This document shows positions 1 through 10,419 of a stretch of DNA of 64,000 nt, piece after piece. Source of the DNA: Topomyia yanbarensis (Eukaryota; Arthropoda; Insecta; Diptera; Culicidae); the NCBI RefSeq assembly GCF_030247195.1, contig NC_080672.1, positions 345,958,413 to 346,022,412 of the forward strand. The letters run 5' to 3'. Numbering within the stretch: the first letter of the stretch is position 1; every line of letters starts with the position of its first letter. The notes below the pieces were generated by a model, which was not told the DNA's origin, did no database searches, and worked only from the letters and a program-made list of their open reading frames with translations. A program made the position numbers and the translations under genes.

Positions 1-3000
1 AACACGGTTTCAGATAAACCTACGAAAATGCAGAAACTCCATAAAATCGAGATCTATTTTGATATTGAAAGTTATTAGCAGTTACTTATGTATATCATCT
101 ACTCGACCTTATAAATAGAATGAAGAGCAATCCAATCGATGCCAACCTCATCTTTTACTGTTCGAACTAACGTGCGAAGGGCAGACGGCCATCCAAACCG
201 ACACTTTATTCGGCATCGAAATCGTCAGTCGTGTCTATTTAATTACGATTCCGCTAGACAGCGTTGGATCCTCACCCCACCAGCAATTTCCATCGTGACC
301 GGTTTCAAAGCCGTCCAATAGCCAACAACACGACCAAATCTGATCATCTGTACTTACCGGTCTCTGCCCGTTAGCTTGCGCTCACTAGCCGTAACATAAA
401 GCTATAAAATTGATTGAGTGACACTTTCGGTGCGATTGCTGCACGGACTAGACGCAGTAGGTATACGTTTCACTGATTCTGCTGCGCCATTGCCGCCGCC
501 CACCATACGGTCACGGGCGAATCGGAATTTGTTTAATCGGATCGCTTCCTACTCTAGTCCCCCCAACTTTCGAACCGATGCACCGTTTCGTCATTGTAGG
601 TTGATTAATCGATTTGTAAATAAAATTAGAAAAATCTCTAGGTGACACCTCCTCCGCTTGGATAAGCATTCGACGATGCGTGTTTCAACTCTATCAAGGG
701 CTGAACAGCACCAGACGACCGGTTCTGGAATGATGATGTATTTATATAAAATACTTTCCCCGGTCGTGAATCGTTTCCGTGTATAATTAAAATTGTAACG
801 TTTCATGGGAATTTGCTGCATAAAAAACTTACTGTACACCATCCGCGTTTCCAGTGAATTGAAGATCAGAATGTCGTACATGCACGGGAATGCGAGTTGC
901 ATAATAGGTCAAGGATCTTTCTCTCATCCATATTGAAATTCAAAACTACAAAGTGTGACATACTTATGGAAATTTTGCATTCGCTGAAGGATGGATTCTG
1001 ATGAAATTTATTTCATTCTCTTCAACTGTACGACTGTGCAATGTAAAGCATTCTTAATGCCTTGTTTTTATTAGCACTATGAAAGAGAATGCCATTTTCT
1101 CGAATTACCATTTTCATTGTTTGCAGAAGAATTCATGGTTTCAAGGATGGTTTTGAATATATCACTACATCCCGCAGTACACGAAGAGACCTGTCGTTGC
1201 CATTAGCAATGATTAAATGTATTGTTCCAGGACTCGTGTGCAAGCTTGTCCCAAATGGGTTTTGGGCTATTTTGCTTTCAGAGAGGATTGTTGAAGACGG
1301 AATCAGTGGTTTAAAGTTTCCTTCAAACCGTAATAATGTTCTGACTTTCGATCAAAGTACGGCAAGGCTAACACGTTATCCAGCCCAATAAATAAGCAAG
1401 GTACGTGCTTATCCTATGGCAGTTATTCTTCACAATGGATATAAATTGTTCTAGCTGTAAACATAATCCATATGCCGGTCAAGTACATCACAGAACATAT
1501 GATCGCAAAAAAACAGTCCAAAATTCTTTACCCTATAACGTTTGAGCTTCTGCACATCCGGCAAGCCGTCTTAAGACCATAAATCTTATGCTACGATTTG
1601 GCATCCCCCTCAAATTTGCCCTACTAAAACTCGACGATCCTTTTAATACTCAGCCTATCAACAACGCCCTAGAATCCAACATACGTACCTACTACATATT
1701 CATATCCGACACTATTTAGGGACTGCTTCCCTCATGTGTGTTTTTCAAGCACCACTAGACCTACGAACACGAATACTCGGCACTAGTTCTCTGCGACGTC
1801 ATATTTATGTACCTATTCTTATAGCCAACGAGCCACGAAACAACCCTTCCGGAGTCTGACCTTTTTCATCCTGTCAGACGATATTACCGTCACGTGTGAT
1901 CCATATTTCATTGTACACGGTTGTTGGAAACCAACCAAAGTTGGGTGGTGCCCGAGTAAAGTTTCTACCTAATATCCTAAATTTTGTTATGGAAGCTTGT
2001 AGCACAAATGAACAGAGCCGACTTCGTGTGCTCCATCATGGCCTACAATTGGTTACTTTCGAATAATCGTGCAAAGATAATCCATCATATCGCGTATGCA
2101 TACAGCGTTATTTCTCAAGTTACACACATTTCGTGATGTGCGGGTTTTCTCGCCAATTTGACTGAGAATGCACAGTGTAGACATAAGTTCACTCGCAGTC
2201 ACACCCAGTTATCCTGGCAAAAATACATGTTTGCCTGAGTAATAGGGATTTGTGCCGCGATGTTGGCTAGCACGGATGGCTGGTGCCGGCGCTTATAGTT
2301 TGAAGTCGTCGCCACCACTGCACTGCACTCAAGATGTAAACAAAGAAAGGTGTTGTGTTGTAGTGTGTTGGTTTCAAACAAATCCGCATCCAAGAAAAAA
2401 AAGATGTTTACACGGAATAGCAAATCACATGCATCAATTACTGTTTTTATTTAGTTATGTATTTCAAAAATAGAAATGTTCCACGGCTCAGTTAAACTAG
2501 TGAAACGAGTCTGCCAATTAGTAAATATTTGAAACTTGAATCAATCAGAACGAAACATGGCGCTCTGCTTATTCGATTTCTCCCGCCCTCACACACAGAA
2601 AAATGTTCCCACCTATTGCACTACACTGTCGTTGCCTTCAACGCAACCACCCCCGGTAGCGCACTACCATCGACCATTGTTAACGACGCCGGTAGCGGGC
2701 GACGACGCCACCGTGCACCGGAGCCGACTGTTTATTATTGCCATTATGATGGCGGTGGCTGCCAGGGGCCTTAAAAGAGCATACCGTACAGCGCCAACCC
2801 CTGCATTTCCTGGATGAGTTATGCTTTGTAAGGAAGAGTGACGGATCATGTATTTAGCACGAAGCCTTTTTGCCGGCTGCCCACGGATGGTAGCAATTGT
2901 TTGCGGTTTCAGAATTGCCAGAGATGAATGGTAACAGTATGCTGCCGTCCGTTGACTTGAGGATCTATATTGTTGTTAGGTTTGTTTTATGAGAAATACA

Positions 3001-3100
3001 AGTTTATTGGTGTTCTTTTTATGATTTAATATATGATTAAATTATTATTTTAAGAGGATAATGTAGACTACTGTCTGGAGACGAGCACTTCGGTATTAAT
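1..3100. other. stretch with no recognised gene or repeat
   Basis: I see no recognisable protein, RNA gene or delimited mobile element here. Short open frames occur on both strands (for example 418-645 forward, 591-902 reverse, 1089-1391 forward, 2529-2849 on both strands), but none resembles a known family, several overlap each other, and none has convincing flanking gene signals. Composition between about 2560 and 2860 is richer in G and C than the surroundings. It may be unique intergenic or intronic DNA; an untranslated or very short exon cannot be excluded by eye. Confidence 0.5.
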
Positions 3101-3583
3101 TGTACACACCACGAAAAAAATGTCCCCAAAATCGTGAATGAAGTGCCACTAATTCTGGAACAATCACGTTTATATGTTCAATTTCTATTCAGTAACGCAT
3201 GTAACGTAACCCCTTCATTAGTGGAGATATTTATTATTATTTTGTAAACTTCAGTCACGGTTTGTGCCATGTCAATACGAAATCGATTTTCTGTGGACTC
3301 ACGATTTTATTCAGAGATTTAGCAACATTATTAAGAGTCCTATACGACGTGAACTGCTTCATGATTCATTATATCTTGAACATTATCTGGTTTTCGTGGT
3401 TGTGAATTAGTTCACAAAACTAAAACATGTTCCGAATATTATTTAGGAATCCTTTCAATCAACATGAACTTAGTATATTAGTCACGATTCAATATCCGTG
3501 CTCGTGAAATAATTCACAAAATCATAAAATATTATTCAAGAATACGTGAACTGATTCATGATTCGTAATATATTAGTCAAAGC

Positions 3584-4832
3584 TAGAGCTTCCATCCCGG
3601 GAATTTATTTCCCGGGAATTCCGGGATTTTTGGATTTTCCGGGATTCTCGATTCCCGGGAAATTGTGTTTTCTCAAAAAAGAAAAAAGATTTTTGATTTA
3701 TTCCAAAAGACTTAGGTTCTGCGAATGAAATTCTGTAGGAAATATCTTTACCGGCAAACTTTTGGAGTGAGTAGTGAATGCAGATTGTGCTTTTCCAACT
3801 GATTTGCAGATCAATAGACTTTATATCTTTAGGCTCACTGATATGTTTTCGTGATTTTTTAGATATATAGTCCAAGCCATACTCAAAACACTGCTAAAGA
3901 ATGTTGCTTTTTTTATTTAAAAATGGATTAATTTGCCGGCCGTTGTACCGAAGCATTTCCTTACAGTAGCGTTAGTGATGCGCACGATATCTTTGCAACC
4001 GATAAGCCGATTGATCAGATTTTTTAACAGTTCTTTTTATAAGTGTTTCAAAACTTGGGATGGTTTGTAGTGATATCTTGCTTAACGCAAACGCTATTTA
4101 AAATAAGGAATGTTTTCAGAACGTCTGCAGAAATATTTGGTCGGTTCATCGAATGCATATTTCGTCTTATTTGTTATACCGTAACTGCAAAATCTGTAAA
4201 TTTTTGGATGCATGAAAAGAAATACACAACGTTGTATCTGTCCAATATCATGCGCATCCAAATTCTTTGAATATCGTTTTCAAGGATTCAGGCAGAATTT
4301 TTGAAGGGATAGGATCAAGTAATCCATATACTTGCCCCTAACAGAAAATCGATGGTAGGCTTCATCCATCGTTGCACAGTTCGTCCATTATCTGCTTGAT
4401 TTTGATTCACACCTAATTTAAAATGATGCTGATCTCACTGTGACGGAAATGGATTCCATATATAACATTTTCTCATTTGATCGGAAGTAACTGTACCCTA
4501 CCCTGAAGCAGCTCAATCTTTTCATTAAAAATTACCAAAAAAAATGTTATAGCCAAGAAAAAGTTGATGTGGCGTAAACTTATTGACGAGTTATCAAATG
4601 ATTGAATGAAGTATAGGCCTCCAAAAAGTCATCTTCTGACAACTGCTTTAGGATAGATATACATGCAGTCAAATGGTTTGAAAACTTTTCAATTTATTCT
4701 TTTGTTTTGAAGAAAATCATTCACCTTTTGATTTTTCTTCTGTATTCCCGGGATCCCGGGATTTCCCGGGAAATTTATTATTTATTTCCCGAATCCCGGG
4801 AAGCTGAAAACTGTCGGGAAATGGAAGCTCTA
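3584..4832. mobile_element. hAT-like DNA transposon with 8-bp TSD, nested in copy A
   Basis: The ends are inverted repeats: left TAGAGCTTCCATCCCGGGAA, right (reversed) TAGAGCTTCCATTTCCCG. The flanks are the identical 8-bp sequence GTCAAAGC at 3576-3583 and 4833-4840. Removing the element and one duplicate restores the expected phrase of the host repeat ('ttagtcaaagctcaccatt' compared with 'ttagtcacgactcaccatt' elsewhere in the family). Eight-bp duplications are the hallmark of hAT elements. The subterminal regions are crowded with the palindrome CCCGGGA. The interior, 1.25 kb, has a 100-codon reverse open frame (3573-3875) that runs out through the terminal repeat, and other short broken frames; I could not recognise hAT transposase motifs in them, so it is probably a non-autonomous or fully decayed copy. 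Confidence 0.8.
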
Positions 4833-5833
4833 GTCAAAGCTCACCATTCATGCTCGTGAAATAGTTCACAAGATTTTGAAATATTTTTCTTGTATTCGTG
4901 AACTAGTTTATGATTCCTAGGTTAACAGTTACGGCAGATTATTCGTGCTCGTGAAATAGTTCACAAAATCGGAAAATATTCATGTATACGTGATACGTGA
5001 ATACGTGATTCACGATTCTTTACGAATGGGTCACACTGACCATTTTTGCTCATGAAATAGTGCATCAAATCATAAATGTATTCGTAAACTGGTTCACCAT
5101 TCCAAATATATTAGTCACAACTCACCATTTTTGCTCGCTGATTCCTAGTATAATAGTCAGACTGACCATTCGTGCTCGTGCAATAGTTCCCAGGAACATA
5201 AAACATCAATCCTGTATTCATAAACTGGTTCATGATTCCTAGCACGTGATTCACGATTTATAATGAGCGCTTGGGATATTTTCAAGGTATCCCTAATCAT
5301 TTTCAATTTCCAGCAACTTTGCACATAGTCATAAAATTTTCACGTAGGATTATTTCACAAAATTTGGATTTTTTTTTCATGAAATAGCTGTTCAGCTTCT
5401 AGCGACTAGTAATGGATGCGAACAACAAATAAAACCATTAGGACCTCGAACAACTTTATTCATTTGATAAGATTCAATTCAATGTCCGGACATAACACGA
5501 AAACTGCAATGAGCATTAAAAATGCTAACTTGGTTATGGAATTGATGTTTCGACTTCGTCTCATCAGAATCATACAGTAACTTAGTGACAGGACTAACCA
5601 AGCGCTGGATTATCGCTAGCTCCAAAAACAAAAAATACTATTTGTACTTCTGAGCAAACCCCTAGTTCTGCGCGATGTTTCGCAAGAAAAGGACTTTTGA
5701 TAATCTGATGAGAATGAATGGAGTCGAAATTTGGTTTGTCTTAACAAGCCGCACTATGCTATATTTGTTCTTAGTGGAGAAAAATTGAGGCAAAAACTAT
5801 TTTTTTCTGCTAAGGAGAAATGTGTTGTCATTT

Positions 5834-5880
5834 ATTTGGTAAAGCTTTAACTTGCAGTCATCCGCCGTTTTAAAATAATT
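5834..5880 (-). repeat. SINE-like 3' tail attached to the ORF1 derivative
   Basis: On the reverse strand this reads 'ggcggatgactgcaagttaa' followed by 'agctttaccaaataaa'. It aligns with the tails of the SINE at 8504-8641 ('ggcgaatgaccttgaggttg' then 'aaacctctataaaataaa') and of the ORF1 remnant at 20565-20620 ('ggcgaatgacctttgagatt'). Shared 3' tails are the usual sign that a SINE is copied by the reverse transcriptase of a partner LINE. Confidence 0.6.
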
Positions 5881-5904
5881 AACATTTCAAAAATACAATT
5901 CACT

Positions 5905-7179
5905 TTACAATTCAAAATAGATAAAAAATAATCGTACATTATTTCTGTCGTTTTTCTTTCTTGGCAGTAAGCAATAGTCAGGTTTACCTTCCTCCGCTCG
6001 CTGACCATTCCGTCTTTCTTCTCCCTCGTTTGTGTTTGTGTCCATGTCGTCGTCGCTAGAGCTTCGATTTTCGCTGTTACATGTTTGATGCTTTTTGTGT
6101 TTTATAGTGACTCTAGAATAGCCGTCTTCGTTCTTGTTTATTTCTTCCCTAGGTATGTTAACTATTAGGACACCATGGAATATTGTTTGACCGACATTAA
6201 TTTTTTGGCCAGCTGATTTAGAAGGATGTTTGATATTTTCTAATAATTGTATTGGCTCATTGCGTACCGTAGTGTGCAGTTTGGTTACAGAACTAGCACG
6301 TAGGCGTCTGTTTATGAGATGGTCTGCCCTCGAAAGTCAAGTAACACGGTATAGGTAGGTTCAGCCGCATTTGTATCACCCGAACACCGTTGAGAATGCC
6401 AGGGAAAAAGTTTCCCCAAGTGTCGTTTGAGACGGATTCCTCTTCTCCATACTTTTAAGTAAATCTTTTAATATAATCCATCCTAGTTCGCAATGCCAAA
6501 CTGTGTTGACGAATTTCTGTTAGATCAAGGTCGATGTATAGAGGGATCTTCTGTTGACGTTTTCATATTCGTCGTCGTGTTGCATGTTGTTCTTCACTAC
6601 GAAGCTTTCTGAGTCAGCTAAGAAATTGAATGTTATTAGTACTACTTGTCTCGTGTGATGTAGCCGTGTGAAACTTCTGTAAGAACAATTTTCATTTTCC
6701 ATGATCAACTGTTCCACCTCGAGGACTCTAGATCTAAAATGGATCTGCGAAAAGAAAATTGTGTTCTCCCGTAATAGGCGAAATTTATTTTGTAGTTCAC
6801 TCATTTCATTTGCAGTTGGGGGTATCGGAGTTTTTCTGCGTCTATATGTTTCACGTACACGATAGAGCGGCGCGGAACAGGTAGTATCTTTTGTTTCGAT
6901 GCTGTTCGCCAGTGGTACGCCTTTTGACTTTTGATATGTACGTGAGAAAGCAGACTGAGGAGAAAATTGTTTTAAATCCCATTTGCGCGTAAAGGGCACA
7001 ACAACTATAACTAAATTAGTTATTGCATTGATGAGACGAAGTCGAAACGCAAATTCCATAACCAATTTAGTTATTGGTATTGCGCTCTTCACGCACAAAG
7101 CTGGTTTCAAAAAAATTTCTCCTTGGTGGAGAAAATAAGTTTTGTCTAATTTTTTCTCTACTAAGCTGAAATATACCAT
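5905..7179 (-). pseudogene. gag-like ORF1 of a non-LTR retrotransposon, decayed
   Basis: The first 219 codons from 7179 are open, then the frame shifts several times. In order, I can read a middle segment with 'HTRQVVLITFNFLADSESF' (typical of mosquito LINE gag-like proteins), 'RSLYIDLDLTEIR', then 'WGNFFPGILNGVRVIQMRL', then a zinc-knuckle-like stretch 'PTC*FCNQTAHYG' where the asterisk is a stop, and finally an acidic serine-rich tail 'SSSDDDMDTNTNEGEE' ending at a stop at 5905-5907. Such ORF1 products bind the element RNA during retrotransposition. The same pieces recur at 20560-21790. The start is uncertain: 7179 is simply the first ATG of the open frame. At least one stop and several frameshifts make it non-functional. 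Clade (LOA/Loner-like) is an inference from remembered family character. Confidence 0.75.
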
Positions 7180-7694
7180 GGTGCATTAAAAAAGTTTATA
7201 CAGTATCTAATCGTGTGCGTGATATAATTCACCCAACAAGATACCGCGAATCGTTCACACTTTTATGATCCAGTTCATATTGTCACGGCGTAGAGAAATT
7301 TCGATTATCACGACAAAAATGCTGGTATGAACATGAGTCACATTATTCAACGTGTCAAATTTGAAAGTTAGCTCAAAAATAAAATGTCACGATAACGTGA
7401 ATGTAAATTGCGAAAATCATGACTAAGGTCCTGAAATCATGAACGGAAATCACTGCTCGAGACAAAAATATCCAGAAACATGAGTAAGATCCTGAAACTA
7501 CGAACACAAATCACTCTAATTGTGACAAATATTACGACAATGTGAACAGAAGTTACGAAAACCGTGATTAAGATCCTGAAATCATGACCATAAAACACAC
7601 TACCTTGCTAGAAAAAACCACTACGAAACTCGTGAATAAAAAATATCGTGATAAAATCAATATAAACTATGAAAATCGTTGCTAAGCTTCTTAA

Positions 7695-8333
7695 CTCTTT
7701 GTATGGCGGTGGCAACTATATTGCCACCTTTTCGTTTCGTTCATAACGCAGGAATATGAAGTGAGAAGTGTTCCAATGTTATGAAATCTACTTGTTAGGA
7801 GTCTGGCAACTCTTCTTATTACTTTTTATCAAGATACAGTGAAAAGTGTGAAGAGTTTTTGAAAAAAACAATAAAATTAGCTCGATTTTGAAAAAAAATA
7901 CTCTTGACCCTTGGTGATGCAAATTTGTAAAAACAATTATTTTTAATCCGAAAATTTGGTTTATGGGTGGTAAAAATTGCAAAGAAAACAATAAAATGAA
8001 TAAATGAACGTCTGTAATCTGTGGTCTCATTTTTCAACTTATCCTTAGAATACAGGGGTTATTTACTGTTAATCAGGTAATAACCAGTAACCACCTTAAT
8101 TCCTTTCTGAATTTTTGATCCAGCTCAATTTGTCTTTATATTTGCACCAATCTCGTTGAAAATACTTCAAATATTACGAAGACTGACGTTTTCTAACGAG
8201 CGGTAGCAAGTATATTTTCAAAACAGATTTTATTGCGAAATAAATGTAAATATATTTTAAACTAAGTGAAATAACCGTGTTTCTATTAATATAATATTCA
8301 TCAATAGCCCCAAACTCTGGACCTTATAAAGGG
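7695..8333. mobile_element. piggyBac-like MITE flanked by TTAA, nested in copy A
   Basis: The 639-bp insertion is bounded by TTAA at 7691-7694 and 8334-8337. Left end CTCTTTGTATGGCGG, right end reversed CCCTTTATAAGGTCC: short imperfect inverted repeats of the CCCTTT type seen in piggyBac-like elements, which duplicate TTAA. Removing it restores the host repeat exactly ('gcttcTTAAatcatgaacataaat' against 'gatcctgaaatcatgaacataaat' elsewhere). Two overlapping reverse open frames (7788-8037) lie in it but show no transposase motif. Confidence 0.75.
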
Positions 8334-8503
8334 TTAAATCATGAACATAAATGACGCTACTCTGCCAGAAGAATTCGGTAGTAAACCCATGAATAAAATA
8401 TCACGGCAACGTCATCGGATATTACGAAAATCGTAACTAAGCTCCTGAAATCATAAACATCGTTTAATTGTTGGCTTGTTAAATGGTATAGTATATAAAA
8501 ATG

Positions 8504-8641
8504 GAGGCGGGCATAGCATAGTTGGTAAATCGCCTTGTACTCAGCTCGTCTAGGTTCGATTCCCAACTCCGCAAAGAAATTTTTCTAACCCGAAAAGAGG
8601 CGAATGACCTTGAGGTTGAAACCTCTATAAAATAAAAAAAG
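8504..8641 (+). mobile_element. Feilai-type tRNA-derived SINE
   Basis: The head 'ggcgggcatagcatagttgg' carries an A-box-like sequence and 'ggttcgattcc' is a perfect pol III B box (about 8552-8562). The body has 'aacccgaaaagaggcgaatg' and ends 'aaacctctataaaataaaaaaa'. This is the layout of the Aedes Feilai SINE. Copy B of the host element lacks it at the corresponding point, so it inserted after the family spread. Flanks 'gtatataaaa' and 'gtttataaga' may be a degraded TSD. Confidence 0.8.
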
Positions 8642-8916
8642 TTTATAAGAACGTCTGTATCTTCAAATTATGAACAAGAATCATAACAAAAACTAAACAT
8701 ATCCTGGTAACAAGTACAGCAACCCAACCAAACATTGGAATGTAACGCCATGTATATTTTGTGCGCGAATTAATTTTTTGGAAACACAAATAGTTTCATG
8801 AATACGAGGTTTATTATTTATAATTTCTAGACCTTGGTCACGACTTTTGTAAATCGTTTTGTTCACGAATTTGTGATTTTTTCTCACGAATTTATGAACA
8901 ATTGTGTTCCGTGTAG

Positions 8917-10419
8917 AGTGGTGAAACAAGGTTAATGCGGGAGAGTGTCCCCGGTTGTGGGTCGCCTACTTTTTTGACGTGTGCATTTTTCTAGCGCTGT
9001 CAAATGTCATTTCAACATATGCTAGTTTTTGAATGCACTCCGAATCGTACGAAAAAGTACAAGTTGTGGGTCACCCCGAAAATTCAATTATTGCATTGCA
9101 TTTAAGTGTACTATTATGTGATTTTACATTGATTTTGAAATTTTTACCATGTCAATCAGCAAAAATCACTTTACATTCTATTTAAATATCCCATCATTAT
9201 CGTCTATCGCTGGAATGAAAAATAAAAAAAATGGTTTACTCGTTGTCGAACAATATTTGATTCAATTAAATATTAACAATCCTGATATCTGTAGTACAAG
9301 ATACATATTTTTCAAGCCAGGATTTAATTAATTGATACAAAAAACTTTAAATTTCACATAAATAGCTCTGTAGTTGGCTGCCCAGAGAATTAAGAAATGA
9401 GCAGCCGACTGCAGAAATATTTTTGCATGAAAAATATACAGTCTTACAGTGTAAAATTAATAAGAAATTGGTAGTTTTATTTTTGCATATTTTGCATCTA
9501 TTAGATAAAAAATATGCTCAAGAAAAAATTTGCTCCAATTTTGCGGGGTAAGGGATTCCATGAGAACCGTAAAATATGACCGTCGCCGATTCGAACGAAA
9601 CTTTGCAGTTTTGTTCGGTTATTTTGTTTTAGTACGACTTTTTCATGAGTTATTCGCGTTTCTTCATCAACAAAAATAAGTTTCCTGTAACTTTCCCTTT
9701 GGCATCAAGGCGATATTGTAAACCGTTTGAAAGCTACATTTTTTTTTAATTTCGTGAAAATTGTTTCACAGCTTTAATACGTTTCTGCGATAATTTTGAA
9801 AAAATTTTCCGACCCTGTCTAAGAAGGATCAGTAGAATGATTGCGCTGGTCTTAAAATTGTCATGTAAGTCAAAAATCACAGTCGAAGTTGGTCCAAGAC
9901 CAATATAGTACAAAAACTTCATTAAACCGAACAAACTTCACCGAAAAGGAGTGACTCTAGGGTGAACCTTTTACCATGCCTTCAATCATAATTTTTTGTT
10001 TATTTAACTGCAAATCCACCAATCTACTCAATAAGTAATTTAACAGTTTTTAATACTAATGGAACTCTATCCTTCTTTATAACATGAGCTGTTCTTTATA
10101 TAAGAGTTGTTTTGATCATTAATATGAAGGGGGTAACGTTGTTTCGGTGGAGAAAGGAATATTTCTAGGATTTTTTACAATACTGAGAGTGTTATTTTTT
10201 AATCTATTTCCATATATCAATGTCAAATTTCAACAATATTTTCCCTAAAGTTTCATTGTGAAATATTCAAATTTTAGCGAGTGACAGTGAATCTCCACAG
10301 GTATCTTATAGCAATAGAAGTTTCTGAAACAAAAAAAATCAAAATGCATTTTTAAGGGAGATGTTCCTCGATAATATGCTGTTAGTATTTATTTCGATAA
10401 TTATTAGTTTTACTGTACC
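8917..10419. other. AT-rich stretch without a gene, with one dispersed repeat
   Basis: No gene is recognisable. Positions about 9600-9742 match repeats near 59898-60005 and, inverted, 60095-60230; the shared phrase is 'catcaaggcgatattgt'. Sequence at 8940-9080 ('gagtgtccccggttgtgggt', 'gttgtgggtcacccc') looks like decayed repeat DNA. The last 19 bases, 10401-10419 (TTATTAGTTTTACTGTACC), are the left TSD of the retroposon that follows. Confidence 0.5.
9600..9742 (+). repeat. dispersed repeat sharing 'tttcctgtaactttccc'
   Basis: It contains 'ttattcgcgtttcttcatca', 'cctgtaactttccctttggc' and 'atcaaggcgatattgtaaac'. The same order occurs at 59898-60005 in direct orientation and at 60095-60230 in inverted orientation, where the two copies form a hairpin. 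Probably the arm of a DNA element. Confidence 0.6.

Larger units (their letters stand above)
5523..7182 (-). mobile_element. ORF1-only LINE derivative with 10-bp TSD, nested in copy A
   Basis: A 1660-bp insertion flanked by the direct repeat GCATTAAAAA (5513-5522 and 7183-7192). Read on the reverse strand it holds a gag-like ORF1 relic (7179 to 5905), followed at once by a 3' tail (about 5880 to 5834) resembling the 3' tail of the SINEs in this window. There is no endonuclease or reverse transcriptase between them. Beyond the tail, 5523-5822 holds sequence in the opposite orientation that matches motifs of the element's 5' part: 'ggttatggaatt...gtttcgacttcgtctcatca' at 5533-5566 (reverse-strand partner near 7065-7025), and 'cttagtggagaaaaattg' at about 5773 (partner near 7164). 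The arrangement suggests an inversion during insertion or a composite of two events. Confidence 0.6.
3102..8916 (+). mobile_element. old palindromic repeat element, copy A, carrying four nested insertions
   Basis: The ends are imperfect inverted repeats: the left begins near 3102 (TACACACCACGAAAAAAATG) and the right end, read in reverse, begins TACACGGAACACAATTGTTC. The left half consists of degenerate units of about 96 bp built on the phrases 'cgtgctcgtgaaatagttca' and 'cgtgaactggttcatgatt'. The right half repeats 'cacgacaacgtgaacag' and 'gatcctgaaatcatgaac'. Copies B (17987-20522) and C (37114-37597) share the order. Removing the four insertions (3584-4832, 5523-7182, 7695-8333, 8504-8641) leaves about 2.1 kb, close to copy B after allowing for its tandem duplication. 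No coding sequence belongs to the element itself. A non-autonomous DNA transposon is the simplest reading; I could not place it in a superfamily and saw no clear TSD. Confidence 0.65.

Noticed and set aside
3573..3875. 100-codon reverse open frame as a hAT transposase gene
   Set aside because: It runs out through the terminal repeat and TSD of the element and shows no recognisable transposase motif.
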